Part shown: positions 14,020 through 24,969 of the stretch, piece after piece
How the letters are laid out: each line of letters opens with the position of its first letter
How positions within the stretch are numbered: position 1 is the stretch's first letter
Assembly (NCBI GenBank): GCA_026874595.1
Contig: CM049322.1
Coordinates: 38,845,340-38,909,339, forward strand
Origin: Sipunculus nudus
Taxonomy: Eukaryota > Annelida > Sipuncula > Golfingiida > Sipunculidae
Length of the DNA: 64,000 nt
Direction: 5' to 3'
Made by a program: the position numbers and the translations under genes
Notes under the pieces: model-generated
The model's input: only the letters and a program-made list of their open reading frames with translations
Told to the model about the DNA's origin: nothing
Databases searched by the model: none

Positions 14020-14337
14020 AGATATATCAACTATACAAAGAGGCAGTGCAACCGTATAGATAATAAACAATCACAAGACATAAATAGGTATAATAAATAG
14101 GTATAAAAACAATACCAAAATATACCATCTATATATTAAGGAGTAGAAGATCAGTGTCCTGAGGTCCTAGGGACGGGAAATATACCGCATTTTATTCCTG
14201 GGGCAACATTGAGACTTTTCGAGTAAAGAAATATCAGAAAAGTCAAATGTTACCTGATCAAAATGGTCATTTCAAATTGGGAAATCAATATACGAAAGGA
14301 TGTCTGTAAAATATCGTAAGTTACTATTTCAAATTAA
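13246..14337. other. Gene-free spacer with (TA)n and a worn direct repeat
   Basis: A (TA)n run occupies 13975-14014. The sequences around 13735-13830 and 13885-13980 are diverged direct repeats: each has AAATGAAA, then GAAACCG, then a CGGAATG box and a CAGTATATA end. No gene is visible. Confidence 0.6.
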
Positions 14338-14343
14338 TTTATT
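14338..14343 (-). terminator. Candidate poly(A) signal of the peptidase gene
   Basis: TTTATT on the plus strand reads AATAAA on the minus strand, about 125 bp downstream of the peptidase stop codon. It is the first canonical hexamer downstream, so it is a plausible cleavage signal. Confidence 0.45.
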
Positions 14344-14465
14344 ACGCAAATTTAGGTTGCTTTGCTCCAGTCTTGAGTTCAATTTGATTTCAAGTTGGTC
14401 CCAGTGGATGCAATTACTGCCAGCGTAACTGTAACACTGAAATAAAAGCGGTAGGAATAAAATTT

Positions 14466-16220
14466 TTACCCAACTGGCTGGCAGCTTGAAAAGTATTCGG
14501 CTATTGCTGGTATGTGAGAGAAATTCTCTTTCGCGTGAATCATTATAGGTTTAATGGTGGTCCCACACTGGAACTGATGCAGCCTTCCATTTTCACAGTT
14601 GTCCCAACTCCCGTTTTGATGGAGCGCTATGGCCTCACACTGCCTGTTAAATACAGGGGATCCACTGCTGCCTTCGTACATTTTGCAATAATAGTACAGT
14701 ACGTCATCCTGAAGTTGGCTATAGGAATTTAGTTCACAGTCTATGTTGAAGCCAGTATTATGGTCATCAGGAAATCCAATAATGTGAACTGCGTTCCCTA
14801 AATAAACTGGAGAATTCAATCGAATTTTAGGCAACGGGGCCTCTTTCGCGCCTGGTACTTCAACAAAGGCATAGTCATATTCCTTACTATGGGCGAGGAC
14901 ATGAGGTATTTTGAACACCATGGTTGGCAGGTGATCGCCAAGGAAGAATTTCGCCTCTGCTGACAGTGTAACAATCCCAGTCGATGGCCGAAACTGTCTT
15001 TCGAATGACCCTTCCATGACATGGTGACAGGTTAAAACTAGATTGTTGCCAATATAAAATCCTGTTTCGCTTCCAGTTTGGGTCTTGATGGAGCATATTC
15101 CTGTGGAAATAGTTTTCATCCGATCATCGACATCTTCTCTTGTGCAAACAATACCTGAAATGGGAATTGGAAAGATCTACAAGGCAACAAATGATGAACT
15201 TTAGTAGATTAAACAAAATGTTCTCTCTAAATTTTCTAATTTACTTCCAAAAGTATTAGCAAACATTTACTTAATATTTAACCCATATGTAGGGGCGTCA
15301 ATACAGGGGGGATGGGGGTTTATATCCCTCACTTTTCAGCAAAGGGGAGGGGGTCAATGTGATCACCATTACCCCCACCCCCACCCCTGATATTCAGAAA
15401 ATAATATTTATATATTGGAAGTGATATAGTTTGTTTATTAGAACAATAGACTTTGGTTTTATTTCCGAGTTTACTTTGAAATATTACATATTTAAACCTG
15501 GTTTAGAAGTAACATATACTGGAAACATAAACTTTATTTTTAAACCTCATACTTAATAGTAATATATTCGAAATGTGCCCATATGCACACTATTCGGAGA
15601 ATATGAAAAGCCATAGCTGGTCATATAAGATTCTTGGCTACGGCTGAACATTACATTATACATAACGGAAAGATAATAAAAAAAAGACGTTAACCATGCT
15701 ATATTTCAAGCATAATTATTACATAATAAATGATCAATGCCATATTTCATTTGAATCTGTACCCAAGTAGGTTATTGCTCTCTATGTCACCATTGATTCT
15801 TTTCCTTAATGTGGTTAAAAAGTTATATACATGTATTGACCCTTAAGAAACCGTGCATATGCAACTGAAATGACATTCACTTCATCAATGATTTCGAAAT
15901 TTAGAAAAAAAATCTTATATTTTCATTTAAGTACCTGAAGCAGGATGATGGATATCTCTGCTTGCATTGCAAAAACAATGGACAATGAACTTGTTTCGAA
16001 AATGATGCAAGCCTGAAATGAGTAAAAATATTCCTGAAGAGAGTCATGAAAATCTAGTAGGAAAATAGGTATATTCACACCGAAATAGATCTTGGTTATT
16101 AAATTTATATTGCTTTTGTGATTAAACAATACTACTGGATTAAATAACACTATATTAACAAAATAAACAAGATATACTGTTGATTGTATTCTAGATTATT
16201 GTTTTTCGAAGATAGGAAAA

Positions 16221-16269
<49 letters not shown>

Positions 16270-16351
16270 AAGAGAGAGAGAGATCATTAGATTTACCCCC
16301 AGTTCTCAGAAGATCGACTATTGGCTGTCGGTTGTAATAAAGCTCAGCCAT
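14466..16351 (-). CDS. Cytosolic trypsin-like serine peptidase, two exons, 247 aa
   Basis: Exon 1 is 16351-16297 (55 nt) and exon 2 is 15154-14466 (689 nt, stop TAA). The donor GGTAAATC after ...ACTGGGG and the acceptor TTTCAG before GTATTG join in phase 1 to give 247 codons with no stop. The product has the trypsin fold of the Trypsin_2 (HtrA-like, PDZ-less) type. After a G-x-G-F-Y-I-G start, VLTCHHV places the catalytic His at residue 63, YDYAFVEV places Asp at 112, and YEGSSGSPV places Ser at 182. There is no signal peptide, so the protein should be cytosolic. The N-terminal ~30 residues (MAELYYNRQPIVDLLRTG...) form no domain I recognise. Family knowledge says such peptidases are processing or effector enzymes; the substrate cannot be read from sequence. 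The catalytic core is clear. The exon join is inferred from phase. Confidence 0.8.
15155..16296 (-). other. Intron of the peptidase gene
   Basis: The intron is 1142 bp with GT...AG ends on the minus strand. It contains (TA)n at 16223-16270 followed by (AG)n at 16271-16283 near the donor end, and a G/C-run block at about 15300-15390. No other coding signal is seen. Confidence 0.6.
16297..16351 (-). CDS. Exon 1 of the peptidase gene (start codon exon)
   Basis: The ATG at 16351-16349 lies in GACAAAATGG, with purine at -3 and G at +4, a good metazoan start context. The exon encodes 18 codons and ends in G before the donor GTAAAT. The alternative start is the internal Met at residue 31 within exon 2, but that would leave the open, phase-matched upstream part of exon 2 unexplained. 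Confidence 0.65.
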
Positions 16352-16370
16352 TTTGTCCCCAGTGGTCCAC

Positions 16371-16400
16371 CAGAGTTAAACTCTGAATAAAATACGTCAC
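16371..16400 (-). promoter_or_regulatory. Candidate promoter-proximal sites of the peptidase gene
   Basis: A 15 bp inverted repeat CAGAGTTAAACTCTG (16371-16385) lies 20 bp upstream of the start codon, and GTGACGTA, a CRE-like word, reads on the minus strand just beyond it (about 16392-16399). No TATA box is obvious. Function is inferred from position only. Confidence 0.25.
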
Positions 16401-16993
16401 CGTGTTATTATTTTTGTATTATTAAAATATCTTGGATAAATGCGTATCGGGCAGAGGGAGTGAAGAGATATTAAAAATTCTGTTATAGACTTTAGCAGCT
16501 CTGTGTTGAGACTATATCTACTATCCTTGGACATTATTAAGAATATAAGTAAAAAATGCGTTCAACATTCTGGTTTTAGCTGTCTTGGTTCCGCTAAAAT
16601 CCCGTCTTAGTACTCTCCCACAGTCCTTCATGTCTTTAGAACCTTTCATCTAAAAGTAAAAATACACTTTATAGTATTTTTTCATTTACTTTTTCATTTA
16701 ACCTTTTAAAGGATAGGTCCTGTTGATGGCTCTGTGTTTTCATATATGATAAATACAACAAAACAATGACTTAATTATTTATATTGTTTAGTTATTATTT
16801 TACTATATTATATTTATGCTTAATATTTATCGAAAGTTAATCGAGGGTTTGATGGTTTATGGGGAATTTACCGTATTGCCAGTGAGGCCTTCACGGAGTT
16901 TTAACCGGAAACGTTCAGCTCTGGGCCAAACGACCTAACCATATTTCTACGTCGTACGAATACAACAGTTGTTATAATGAGCTTATATGTGAT
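16401..16993. other. Spacer upstream of the peptidase gene
   Basis: This AT-rich sequence has no recognisable gene or repeat and lies between the peptidase start and the inverted-repeat element. Confidence 0.5.
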
Positions 16994-18344
16994 TACCTTA
17001 TTTCCTTGATGAGACGCCCGGGCGTTATTTGCTTTGATCCGGCGTCTAAACAAGGCCGGCTTCTATTTAAGGCCGGCCTTTATTAAAAAGTACTTTATCA
17101 GGCTCGTCAGACAAAACTGAAAAAAAGAACACGTCGGAACAATTAACTCCCCGGTCACTACTTAAGGACACAATTGAAAACATCGCAGGTAAACAGATTT
17201 TGTTAACGAAAATTCCTTAGATGGCCCTTCTATTAACTCTGCACCACGTAAACTGGTAACTGGCAACTGATTCCATAGAAATGCGAGGGGTTGGTACTTA
17301 TAACAGCACAACGTAATTCATTGTCATGAAACTTTCCTTCCGTCATTTAACTGGTTCAGCTTGACACAGCGTATTCGAGCGTTTCCAACCTGGTATATAC
17401 GAACACGTATTAACTGTGCACCGCGTACAACTGACAATAATGGTTTCATCGAAATACGGGGGTTTGGTTCGTATAACAGCATTGCGTACTTCGTTTTCAT
17501 GACACCTTCCTTCCGACTGTTAACTGAGTCAGATTGACGCTGCGTTTTCGAGCGTTTCCTGCCTGGTATATACTGAACACGGGGTGGCTCTTCCTGGTAT
17601 GTGACATTTACTGCCGAGAATTTCCAACTGAATGTATAGTTTTCGACAAGAGTAAATGCCATTTTTAACTTTTAAGATTATCTCAGAAGCGTGGTTTGTT
17701 TAATTGGGGACGCACTTAAAAGCGCTTCAAAAATGAAATCAATGAGCAACATTTGGCTTGACAGTAGCCACAAATTGTACCGCTTGACACCATCATTTGG
17801 TGTCTTCATGCTACCCAAGAAATATGTGCCCAACCGTAATTGAACAGTTCTGTTCAACCATCGGTGAGGTAGACTCTCCCGTTTCAACTTGTACCGCTTG
17901 TGATAAGCGGTACTACTTTTACCTAACTTGACAGCAATGATAATGTTAGCCTCTCGCTGCTGAGGTATTTGTATAGCGTTTATTAGGATCGGTGATCGGC
18001 TTAACCATAATGGACGAATCGGGAATATTTGGTGTCCCTTATGGAAACAGGCATGCACGTAAGAAAATAGAAAGATTTATAGAGGAATTCAACATATTAT
18101 CAACACAACCCGAAATTTATACAACAATATCCGGTCAATTAGACCGGTAAATGCACCAATTATATTGACGGGAAAAGACATCTGGCGGCAAATATGGCAA
18201 CCACTCTGACACCAGGCCTCTGAACAAGATCAGCGTCTATTTATTAAGGCCAGCGTTTATTTTTCTGGGACATTGTTTTATCCCGGCGACTGAATTAGGC
18301 AAGCGGCTATTTAAGGCCCGGCGTCAGATCAAGGAAATACGGTA
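16994..18344. mobile_element. 1.35 kb element with TACC..TATTTCCTTGAT inverted ends
   Basis: The left end reads TACCTTATTTCCTTGAT and the reverse complement of the right end reads TACCGTATTTCCTTGAT, 16 of 17 identical. Similarity continues inward through a GACGCC/GGGC box and repeated AAGGCCGGC / CTATTTAAGG words. The inside holds two minus-strand open frames (17662-17324, 112 codons; 18058-17678, 126 codons) with no motif I recognise. The size and ends fit a non-autonomous or decayed DNA transposon. I cannot name the superfamily. A target-site duplication is not certain. Confidence 0.65.
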
Positions 18345-18392
18345 TATATTTCATACTTATCATGAATTATATTTACTTCATAGGATACATAC

Positions 18393-18450
18393 CGTTTGAT
18401 GCTGAAACCAAAGTTGTCCAGGAATAGCCATCTATGTACCTCCGACCATC
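18393..18450 (-). CDS. Candidate internal exon of an unassigned gene
   Basis: A pyrimidine-rich acceptor ending GGTCACGCAG precedes the segment and the donor GTATGT follows it (58 nt). Joined by phase to the exon at 18961-18872 it reads GWSEVHRWLFLDNFGFSIK, rich in Trp and Phe, as in a folded extracellular or beta-type domain. I do not recognise the family. Splice signals and phase are the only support. Confidence 0.35.
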
Positions 18451-18485
18451 CTGCGTGACCAAAGTCAAATAGAAATATCAGTAAT

Positions 18486-18718
18486 ATAAATTTATTAAAA
18501 TGTATTATTATATATGTTATTCATTCTTTTATCTAAACAAGAACTGATAACATTTAATGTAGCCTCTGAATGCCATTTTCCTGATGAATAACTCGATTAA
18601 ATAAATTTATTAAAATGTATTATTATATATGTTATTCATTCTTTTATCTAAACAAGAACTGATAACATTTAATGTAGCCTCTGAATGCCATTTTCCTGAT
18701 GAATAACTCGATTAAATA
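18486..18718. repeat. Tandem duplication, two copies of 115 bp
   Basis: The sequence from 18486 is repeated from 18601 with no difference that I can see over about 115 bp. It is a very recent local duplication, or an assembly duplication, immediately upstream (in minus-strand sense) of the candidate exon at 18450. Confidence 0.9.
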
Positions 18719-18871
18719 ATAATATATTGACAATATTAAACCCACAAGATTTTTAACAACATTATGATTGACGAATATCAAGTTCATGGTAAACCACACG
18801 TATTATTTTAAACGGCAACCCCCATATGTTACAGAAAGGACGATTTAAAATTATCAGAACATTGATCAGAC

Positions 18872-18961
18872 CTTCAACAACTCCCCCATACATTCGTTTG
18901 TAGCTAAATCCGTTATGTCGCTTGTAAGCAAATGTATGAATAAGGTAGTTGCCTTCATACT
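18872..18961 (-). CDS. Candidate internal exon of an unassigned gene
   Basis: The acceptor TATGTTTTTCAG and the donor GAAG/GTCTGA bound a 90 nt open segment with phase 1 at both ends. It encodes YEGNYLIHTFAYKRH then NGFSYKRMYGGVVE, an aromatic and basic sequence. It joins in frame to the exon at 18450-18393. No family was recognised. No matching start exon or stop exon was found nearby. Confidence 0.35.
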
Positions 18962-19498
18962 CTGAAAAACATAACAATAACATGTAATACTCAATTGGTA
19001 ACACGGACAACATAGAAAGGGAATTGCTGCGTGTAATTGCTGCTTTAATGTGTAAATCTGGGGGGAGGGGACGCCGATTTTGGTTACAGGCTATAACTCA
19101 AAGCTGACTTGGCGTTTATTATGCTGTCATCTACAGGGTTCTGGTTCTGATAAACCTATTCTAAATTATGACTTTCCTACTAACAGTAACTGAAACAATT
19201 CTTTTTTAACCAAACCTAACAAATGTGATTTACTGACTAAATATACATTTACTTTTGTGAAATACCGATTCTTCAGAAGTAATTTAAATTTTAATCGGAA
19301 CATTTGGGATGACTTTTTTTACATGACTCATCATGTGAACAAACAGGACATGGTGAACTGGAGAATGGGGAGACGGGACAGAAACTTGAACACAATATGA
19401 ACTGATTTGGGTGTTTTTAATAGTATTTAACACATTTTTAACAATTGTTTTTTGTTGTTTGAGGTAACCCTCATTTTTTTAAATTTAATACCATTCTG
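18962..19498. other. Spacer without recognised features
   Basis: AT-rich sequence with a short G-run near 19060. I see nothing codable. Confidence 0.5.
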
Positions 19499-19792
19499 GT
19501 TTCGGACCCCGTGACAGTATCACACGCTTCCTCTCATTTATTTATTCTGCTATTAACCAGGCCCTTGACTACTGCACCTACGGGGCCTGGGTGTGTAATC
19601 GTCCCTACTGATGGGTCATAACACCGAGGAACCCCGATAGGCGTATTCGTTTGTGAGTGAAACAGCCGTTGGGCACGGCCTTCCCATAATGCCTGCAGAG
19701 CGCTCAATCTGGGTGAGGGCCTAACGGCTGAGATTCGAACTCAAGACCTCACGGTTTTGAGTCCTGTGCTCAACCCATCAGCCACAGAAGCC
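19499..19792 (-). mobile_element. tRNA-derived SINE, copy A
   Basis: On the minus strand it begins GGCTTCTGTGGCTGATGGG, an A-box-like start, and carries GAGTTCGAATC, a near-consensus pol III B box, about 50 bp in. The body is shared with the copy at 26744-27078 (shared words include CACACGCTTCCT, GTCATAACACCGA and GTGTGTAAT on the plus strand) and, more weakly, with 57140-57360. This is the head-and-body structure of a SINE. No target-site duplication was established. Confidence 0.8.
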
Positions 19793-20288
19793 TGTATTTA
19801 ACACATTCTGGCGTACACATTAATATTAAATATACAGGATACAGTCTGTAATTCGAGGTCCATGCTCATAGAGCAATAAATGGAAAAAGACCTGTTTATC
19901 TAGACCTCTCATTTAATGGTGTCTCAGGATGAAAAAAAAAAAACAGGCGATCATACTGAACCTGTTACATTCACGCCATAGGTGAGAGCAAGACAACTTA
20001 CATATCTGAGCTTATATATTACAAATTAATACGAAAGGTGTGCCTTTTAAGTTTGCGTACAGTTGTGCAAAACATGGTGTCCACATTCAGAGCATGGGTT
20101 ACAATATATAATCCAATCTAAACCGTATGGTGTCCTTTAAATTTGAAAATTGCTTTAACAAATATAACAGATAGCAAACCATATTGCTTCAGGAATAATC
20201 TTAAGAAATCCTCATGGAAAGTTCAAAGGAATTTATCTCAGATCCCAAATGGCAATGAGGCGAAAACATTTATTGGAAAGCATGTTGC
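19793..20288. other. Spacer leading into the 40 bp minisatellite
   Basis: AT-rich sequence with an A-run near 19931-19941. An open frame at 20143-20340 runs into the minisatellite and shows no protein-family motif. I see no gene. Confidence 0.5.
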
Positions 20289-21722
20289 GCTAAACAGAGT
20301 AAACAGCATAAAATTGATACTTAATAGCGCTGAATGGTAGAAACAACATAAAATGGATACTAGGTAGCGCTAAATGGTGTAAGCAGGACAAAATTGACAC
20401 TAGCTAGCGCTAAAGGGTGCAACCAGCATAAAATGGATATTAGGTAGCGCTAAATGGTACAAACAGCATAAAATGGATACTAGGTAGCACTAAATGGTGC
20501 AAACAGCATAAAATGGATACTTGGTAGCGCTAACTGGTGTAAACAGCTTACAATGGATACTAGGTAGCGCTAAATGGTTTAAACAGCACAAATTGATAGT
20601 AGGTAGCGCTAAACGGTGCAAACGGCACAAAATGGATACTAGATAGCGCTAAATGGTGAAAACTGCATAACATGGGTATTAGGTAGTGCAAAATGATGTA
20701 AACAGCTTAAATGGATACTAGTTAGCGCTCAATGGTGTATACAGCATAAAATGGATACCAAGGAGCGCTTAATGTTGCAAACAGCATAACATGGATACTA
20801 AGTAGTGCTAAATGGTACATACAGCATAAAATGGATAATAGGTAGCGCGAAACGGTGGAAACAGCATAAAATGGATACCAAGCAGCGCTAAATGATGGAA
20901 ACAGCATAAAATGGATATTAGTTAGCGCTAAATGGTGTAATCATAACGTGGATAATAGGTAGCGCTAAATGGTGTAAACAGCATAAAATGGAAATTAGGA
21001 AGCGCTTATGGAGTAACAGCATAAAATTGATACTAGGTAGTGCTGAATGGTGGAAGCAGCATAAAATAGATACTAGGTAGCGCTAAATGGTGTAAACAGC
21101 ATAAAATGAAAATTAGGAAGCGCTTAATGGAGTAACAGCATGAAAATGGATACTAGGTAATGCTTAATGGTGTAAACAGCATAAAACAGACAATAGGTAG
21201 CGCTAAATGGTGCAAACAGTATAAATGGATACTAGTTAGCACTAAAAGGTGTAATCAGCATAAAATGGATACTAGGTAGCGCTAAATGGGGTAAACAGCA
21301 TAAAATTGATATTAGGTAGCGCTGAATTGTGCAATCAAGATAAATTGGATGCTAGGTAGCGCTTAATGCTGTAAACAGCATAAAATGTATGCTAGGTAAT
21401 GCTAATAGGTGTAGACAGCATACAATGGATACTATTCATGCAGTGCTGAATGGTGTAAACAGTATGTAATGAATTATAGGCAGCACTAACTGGTGCAAAC
21501 CACATAAAATGGATACTAGTTATAGCGCTAGATGGTGTAAACAGCATTAAATGGATAATAGGTATTGCTAAATGGTGCAATAAACATAAAATGGATACTA
21601 GGTAGCGTTAAATTGTGTAAACAGCATTAAAAGGATACTAGGTAGTGCTAAATGGTGTTAACAGCATAACATGGATATTAGGTAGTGCTAAATGATGTAA
21701 ACAGCATGCAATAGATACCATC
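20289..21722. repeat. 40 bp minisatellite, about 35 copies
   Basis: The unit is about TAGGTAGCGCTAAATGG then TGTAAACAGCATAAAATGGATAC, 40 bp, repeated with 5-20 percent variation across the block. The invariant part is the near-palindromic AGCGCT, which mutates to AGTGCT in many units, a pattern expected from CpG decay. No coding role. Confidence 0.93.
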
Positions 21723-22355
21723 GGGCTCTTATGTCAATATTTTCAAATTTGAATTTGTGGTTTTCTTAGAAAAAATGTGGTTATGAGGCAAATTTAACGA
21801 GTGACATGGATTCATGTAAATCTAAAGCATCGAATACAATGATTTACTGAATTTATCCTGTCTGATAATGCTACTATAGACACTTTATCAAGTTTTAATC
21901 GAATATATGCAAATGCACACAATTCTTTACAAGGTGGTTAGAATCAGGATTCAGCATAAGTTACACTCACAGGATAGTGCGAATGTGAGTCTCTAGAAAT
22001 AACCCGATCGGTTAATATTCACAAATGAGAAAGCCTGTTCAAAATCAAGTTAAACGAAACAAAGAATACGCACATTATTCTAACAAACTTTACCGAATTG
22101 CCTAATTTCTCTGTACTAAGATATGAACTGCTTTCTAATATATACTGCTAGTTATTTTAGTTTTAGCTGGAGATTAGTTGAGGATGCTAGAATACTATAG
22201 TAAAACTTAGAGTGATCTTAAACCAAAATTTAAAAATAGATACTCCTGTAAAGGTGTTATTCCATTGAAGAATGTTTGGGACCACATAAATTGACAAGGG
22301 CGTTCATTGGCCGCATCAAATTACTGCATGTCTGCCCTACCCTTATATATATATA
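21723..22355. other. Spacer without recognised features
   Basis: AT-rich unique sequence. I see no gene, repeat or RNA signal. Confidence 0.5.
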
Positions 22356-22430
22356 CAGTCGAACCTCTATAATGTCGGCACCCTTGGGACTGGGCCAAAC
22401 TGTCCACTTGACAAAGGTGCCCACTATATG
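22356..22430. mobile_element. Solo DNA-transposon end (CAGTCGAACCTC type)
   Basis: TA-CAGTCGAACCTCTATAATG followed by CGGCACCC is typical of the terminal inverted repeat of mariner/pogo-type elements. No matching second end was found in the next few kilobases, so this is a truncated relic. Confidence 0.45.
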
Positions 22431-23443
22431 GAGGTAATAGCTGCGACATTCTTTGCTGCCACCTATACATTGAAATATTACTATAGTTGCTCCAGTTTTA
22501 AGAGTACTTCATTAATTAACTTGATGCATATAAATTCGTCCTGTTTTTAAACATTAAGGTTAATAAGTAACAATTTATAACTATTATAATTATATATATA
22601 TATATGTGTGTGTGTGTATGTCTATGGGTGTATATGTCTATGTGTGTATGTCTGTGTGTGTGTTACAACATATATCGATGAATATAATCTACAAGCATTG
22701 ATCTTGCTATTTAAATCTTTCTAGTATTTTGATAAGTCCCAAAGCATCCTTAGATATACCATTCTGTTCTACAAACTTTCTGTAAGACAAGCCACTCTCA
22801 GAATCTGTGAACAGGTACATCTTTGAAATTATATTTCAGTCTGGGGTTGACATTTTATAAGTCACAGTAACAGTGAATATGAAACAGAATGCATGCGAAT
22901 GACCAGTGTTTGGTGTTGATCATCAAGTGCAACTGCAAAGTAAACATTGATCTGAGACCGGGGAACCTTACCCTATTACCTTAACTCAGAGTACCAAGTA
23001 ATTGGGTGAATCAGCAGGGCTTCCACTCATGGTATTAACTATAGCAGTCATTTGCTTCATTTACATAAGAAAGTCTAGCGACTGTCAAATCAAGGTATGC
23101 CTATCAATCCAATATGAATGGCTACTGAGAGGTTCATTTACTGTTGGCTATAAACAGCACAGCCAGTCTGGGCTGGAGTCTGACCAGAGCATGTGCAGGC
23201 ACATTAAAGTAGTCTAATTAGTATGCATGTGTCCCATGCCTAGCCTTGAATCAAGGAGGCTATTATTATGATTATGCAATAAGAAAGTTATACACCTCTG
23301 ACCTTTGTTCATCTGCTTGATCAATATCATTAATAGTTGAAATATAAATATTTAATAATTAGTGGTTATTCTGAATACTAATAATTAAACATTAACAATA
23401 AATTAAGCTCCTAAAGTTTAAATAAGAGGACACTTCCAACTGG

Positions 23444-23445
<2 letters not shown>
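22431..23445. other. Spacer with TA and TG microsatellites
   Basis: A short (TA)n(TG)n tract lies at about 22589-22670. An open frame at 23002-23217 has no family motif and no splice support. Confidence 0.5.

Positions 23446-23509
<64 letters not shown>
23446..23509. repeat. (TA)32 microsatellite
   Basis: This is an uninterrupted TA run of 64 bp. It is self-complementary, so it can extrude a cruciform and is prone to slippage. Confidence 0.97.
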
Positions 23510-23511
<2 letters not shown>

Positions 23512-24529
23512 CAGTGTAGTCCGTTATTCCAGTTGACCCGCAAATGTGACTGCACAATATTGGCATTAACTTCCTCGCCAAACCGGTGTATATTCCAACC
23601 ACGCTCCGTTACACACTCACTTATACACATGACATTACATAAATATTCAATTGAATCGGTCCAACATTATTGCGTTAATACAATAATGTAGTATGTAGCA
23701 GTATGTGGTATGTAGGAGTTTACAACAATATAATCTTCTAGATGCTCTTTGCACAGGCATTGATAAGCATACATTAAAGAGGCTCCTCCAAATATCGCCG
23801 GGAACTTCCAAAGTGTGACCGTGTCTATCTAAAAAAAATGATGCTACTTACCCATATATGAATGTGGCAGACCTGTCCAACACACGTGTGATAGACATTT
23901 TATACGCGAGAATTAGCTCAATCATGACGTGTAGACTACTCGCATATTGACGTTAAACGTCTCGGTTACACGACCACATGTTTATATTGGACCAAAGGTG
24001 AAGCACTTGTGAATAGTTATCAGCTCACTCGGCTATAATAAACGAAATCAAGGGATTCTGTAGTGTTAAATCGATTTTACGGTTCGTCAAGCCTTTCTAT
24101 GTTTGGTTTTACTTAGTACACAAGTTACATGATAATCCTCCCAATCAGCAGTGCTTTTTTAACTTACACATATCTGTATTTTTATTATATATACATATAT
24201 ATGTAGGTGTGTATGCGTTTGCACATAATATGCACATAATAAACAAAATAAACAGGAGAATAACCACCCATGCTTTTATGATATATAATCTGATATCTGT
24301 ATTTTTATATAACCCAACGCAGAACCCTTCTCCATGCATAGCCTACTCTTTCATACCCAACGTTATCATGTACAATCAATTGAAACTTATTTATTACTTA
24401 CCTGCACTAAGATCACGAAAGTATAACAGGTGTTTACATACTACAATATAAATTGACCTTTCGACTATCCTTGAATGTGATTCAATAAAGATCTTGTGAT
24501 TAAACACTGTGTGACATATGAAATTTTAT
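23510..24529. other. Spacer without recognised genes
   Basis: Mixed AT-rich sequence. Open frames at 24145-24451 are antisense pairs across low-complexity AT sequence. I see no coding evidence. Confidence 0.5.
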
Positions 24530-24690
24530 AAAGAAATCCCCACGGAATTTCCAGAAAAAGCTGCGCGTGTCCGACACCAGACGGCGCTGTTTGAACGACA
24601 ATATAGTGAAAAGGGCGTGGCTCAGTGGCTAAGGCGTTGTACTAATCAGTCAAAGGTCTTTGGTTCGAACCCAGCCCTAATCGCAAATAA
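24530..24690 (+). repeat. Interspersed repeat with tRNA-like module
   Basis: ATCCCCACGGAATTT and GGCGCTGT (24536-24590) recur at 26474-26532. They are followed here by a tRNA-like A box (TGGCTCAGTGG) and B box (GGTTCGAAC). The acceptor and T stems do not pair properly, so this is not a functional tRNA. It fits a tRNA-derived SINE or tRNA pseudogene. Confidence 0.6.
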
Positions 24691-24921
24691 ATAAGAAAAA
24701 ATTGAAAAGCGCCATAATGTTTTTACGATAGTTGATGTCTGCTTGGTTATTTCTAGCTCCATGTTGATAAAACCTCAACTTCATTCTTACGATATGATTA
24801 CATTTCTCTATTTAATATACAGTATTTTTTTTATGTAAATTTAATGAGTTATGATTAATAATTTACGTATCAATCTGAGTTTGATTTTCTGAAATCTGAT
24901 TTTCATTAGGTCAAATGCATA

Positions 24922-24969
<48 letters not shown>

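Noticed and set aside
23411-23630. Frames with long Ile-Tyr runs
   Set aside because: They translate the (TA)n microsatellite. The same applies to other Tyr-Ile runs at 32.1, 37.4, 39.9, 43.9, 45.8 and 49.0 kb.
24604-24680. Functional tRNA gene
   Set aside because: A and B boxes are present but the acceptor and T stems do not pair, so only a tRNA-like repeat is supported.
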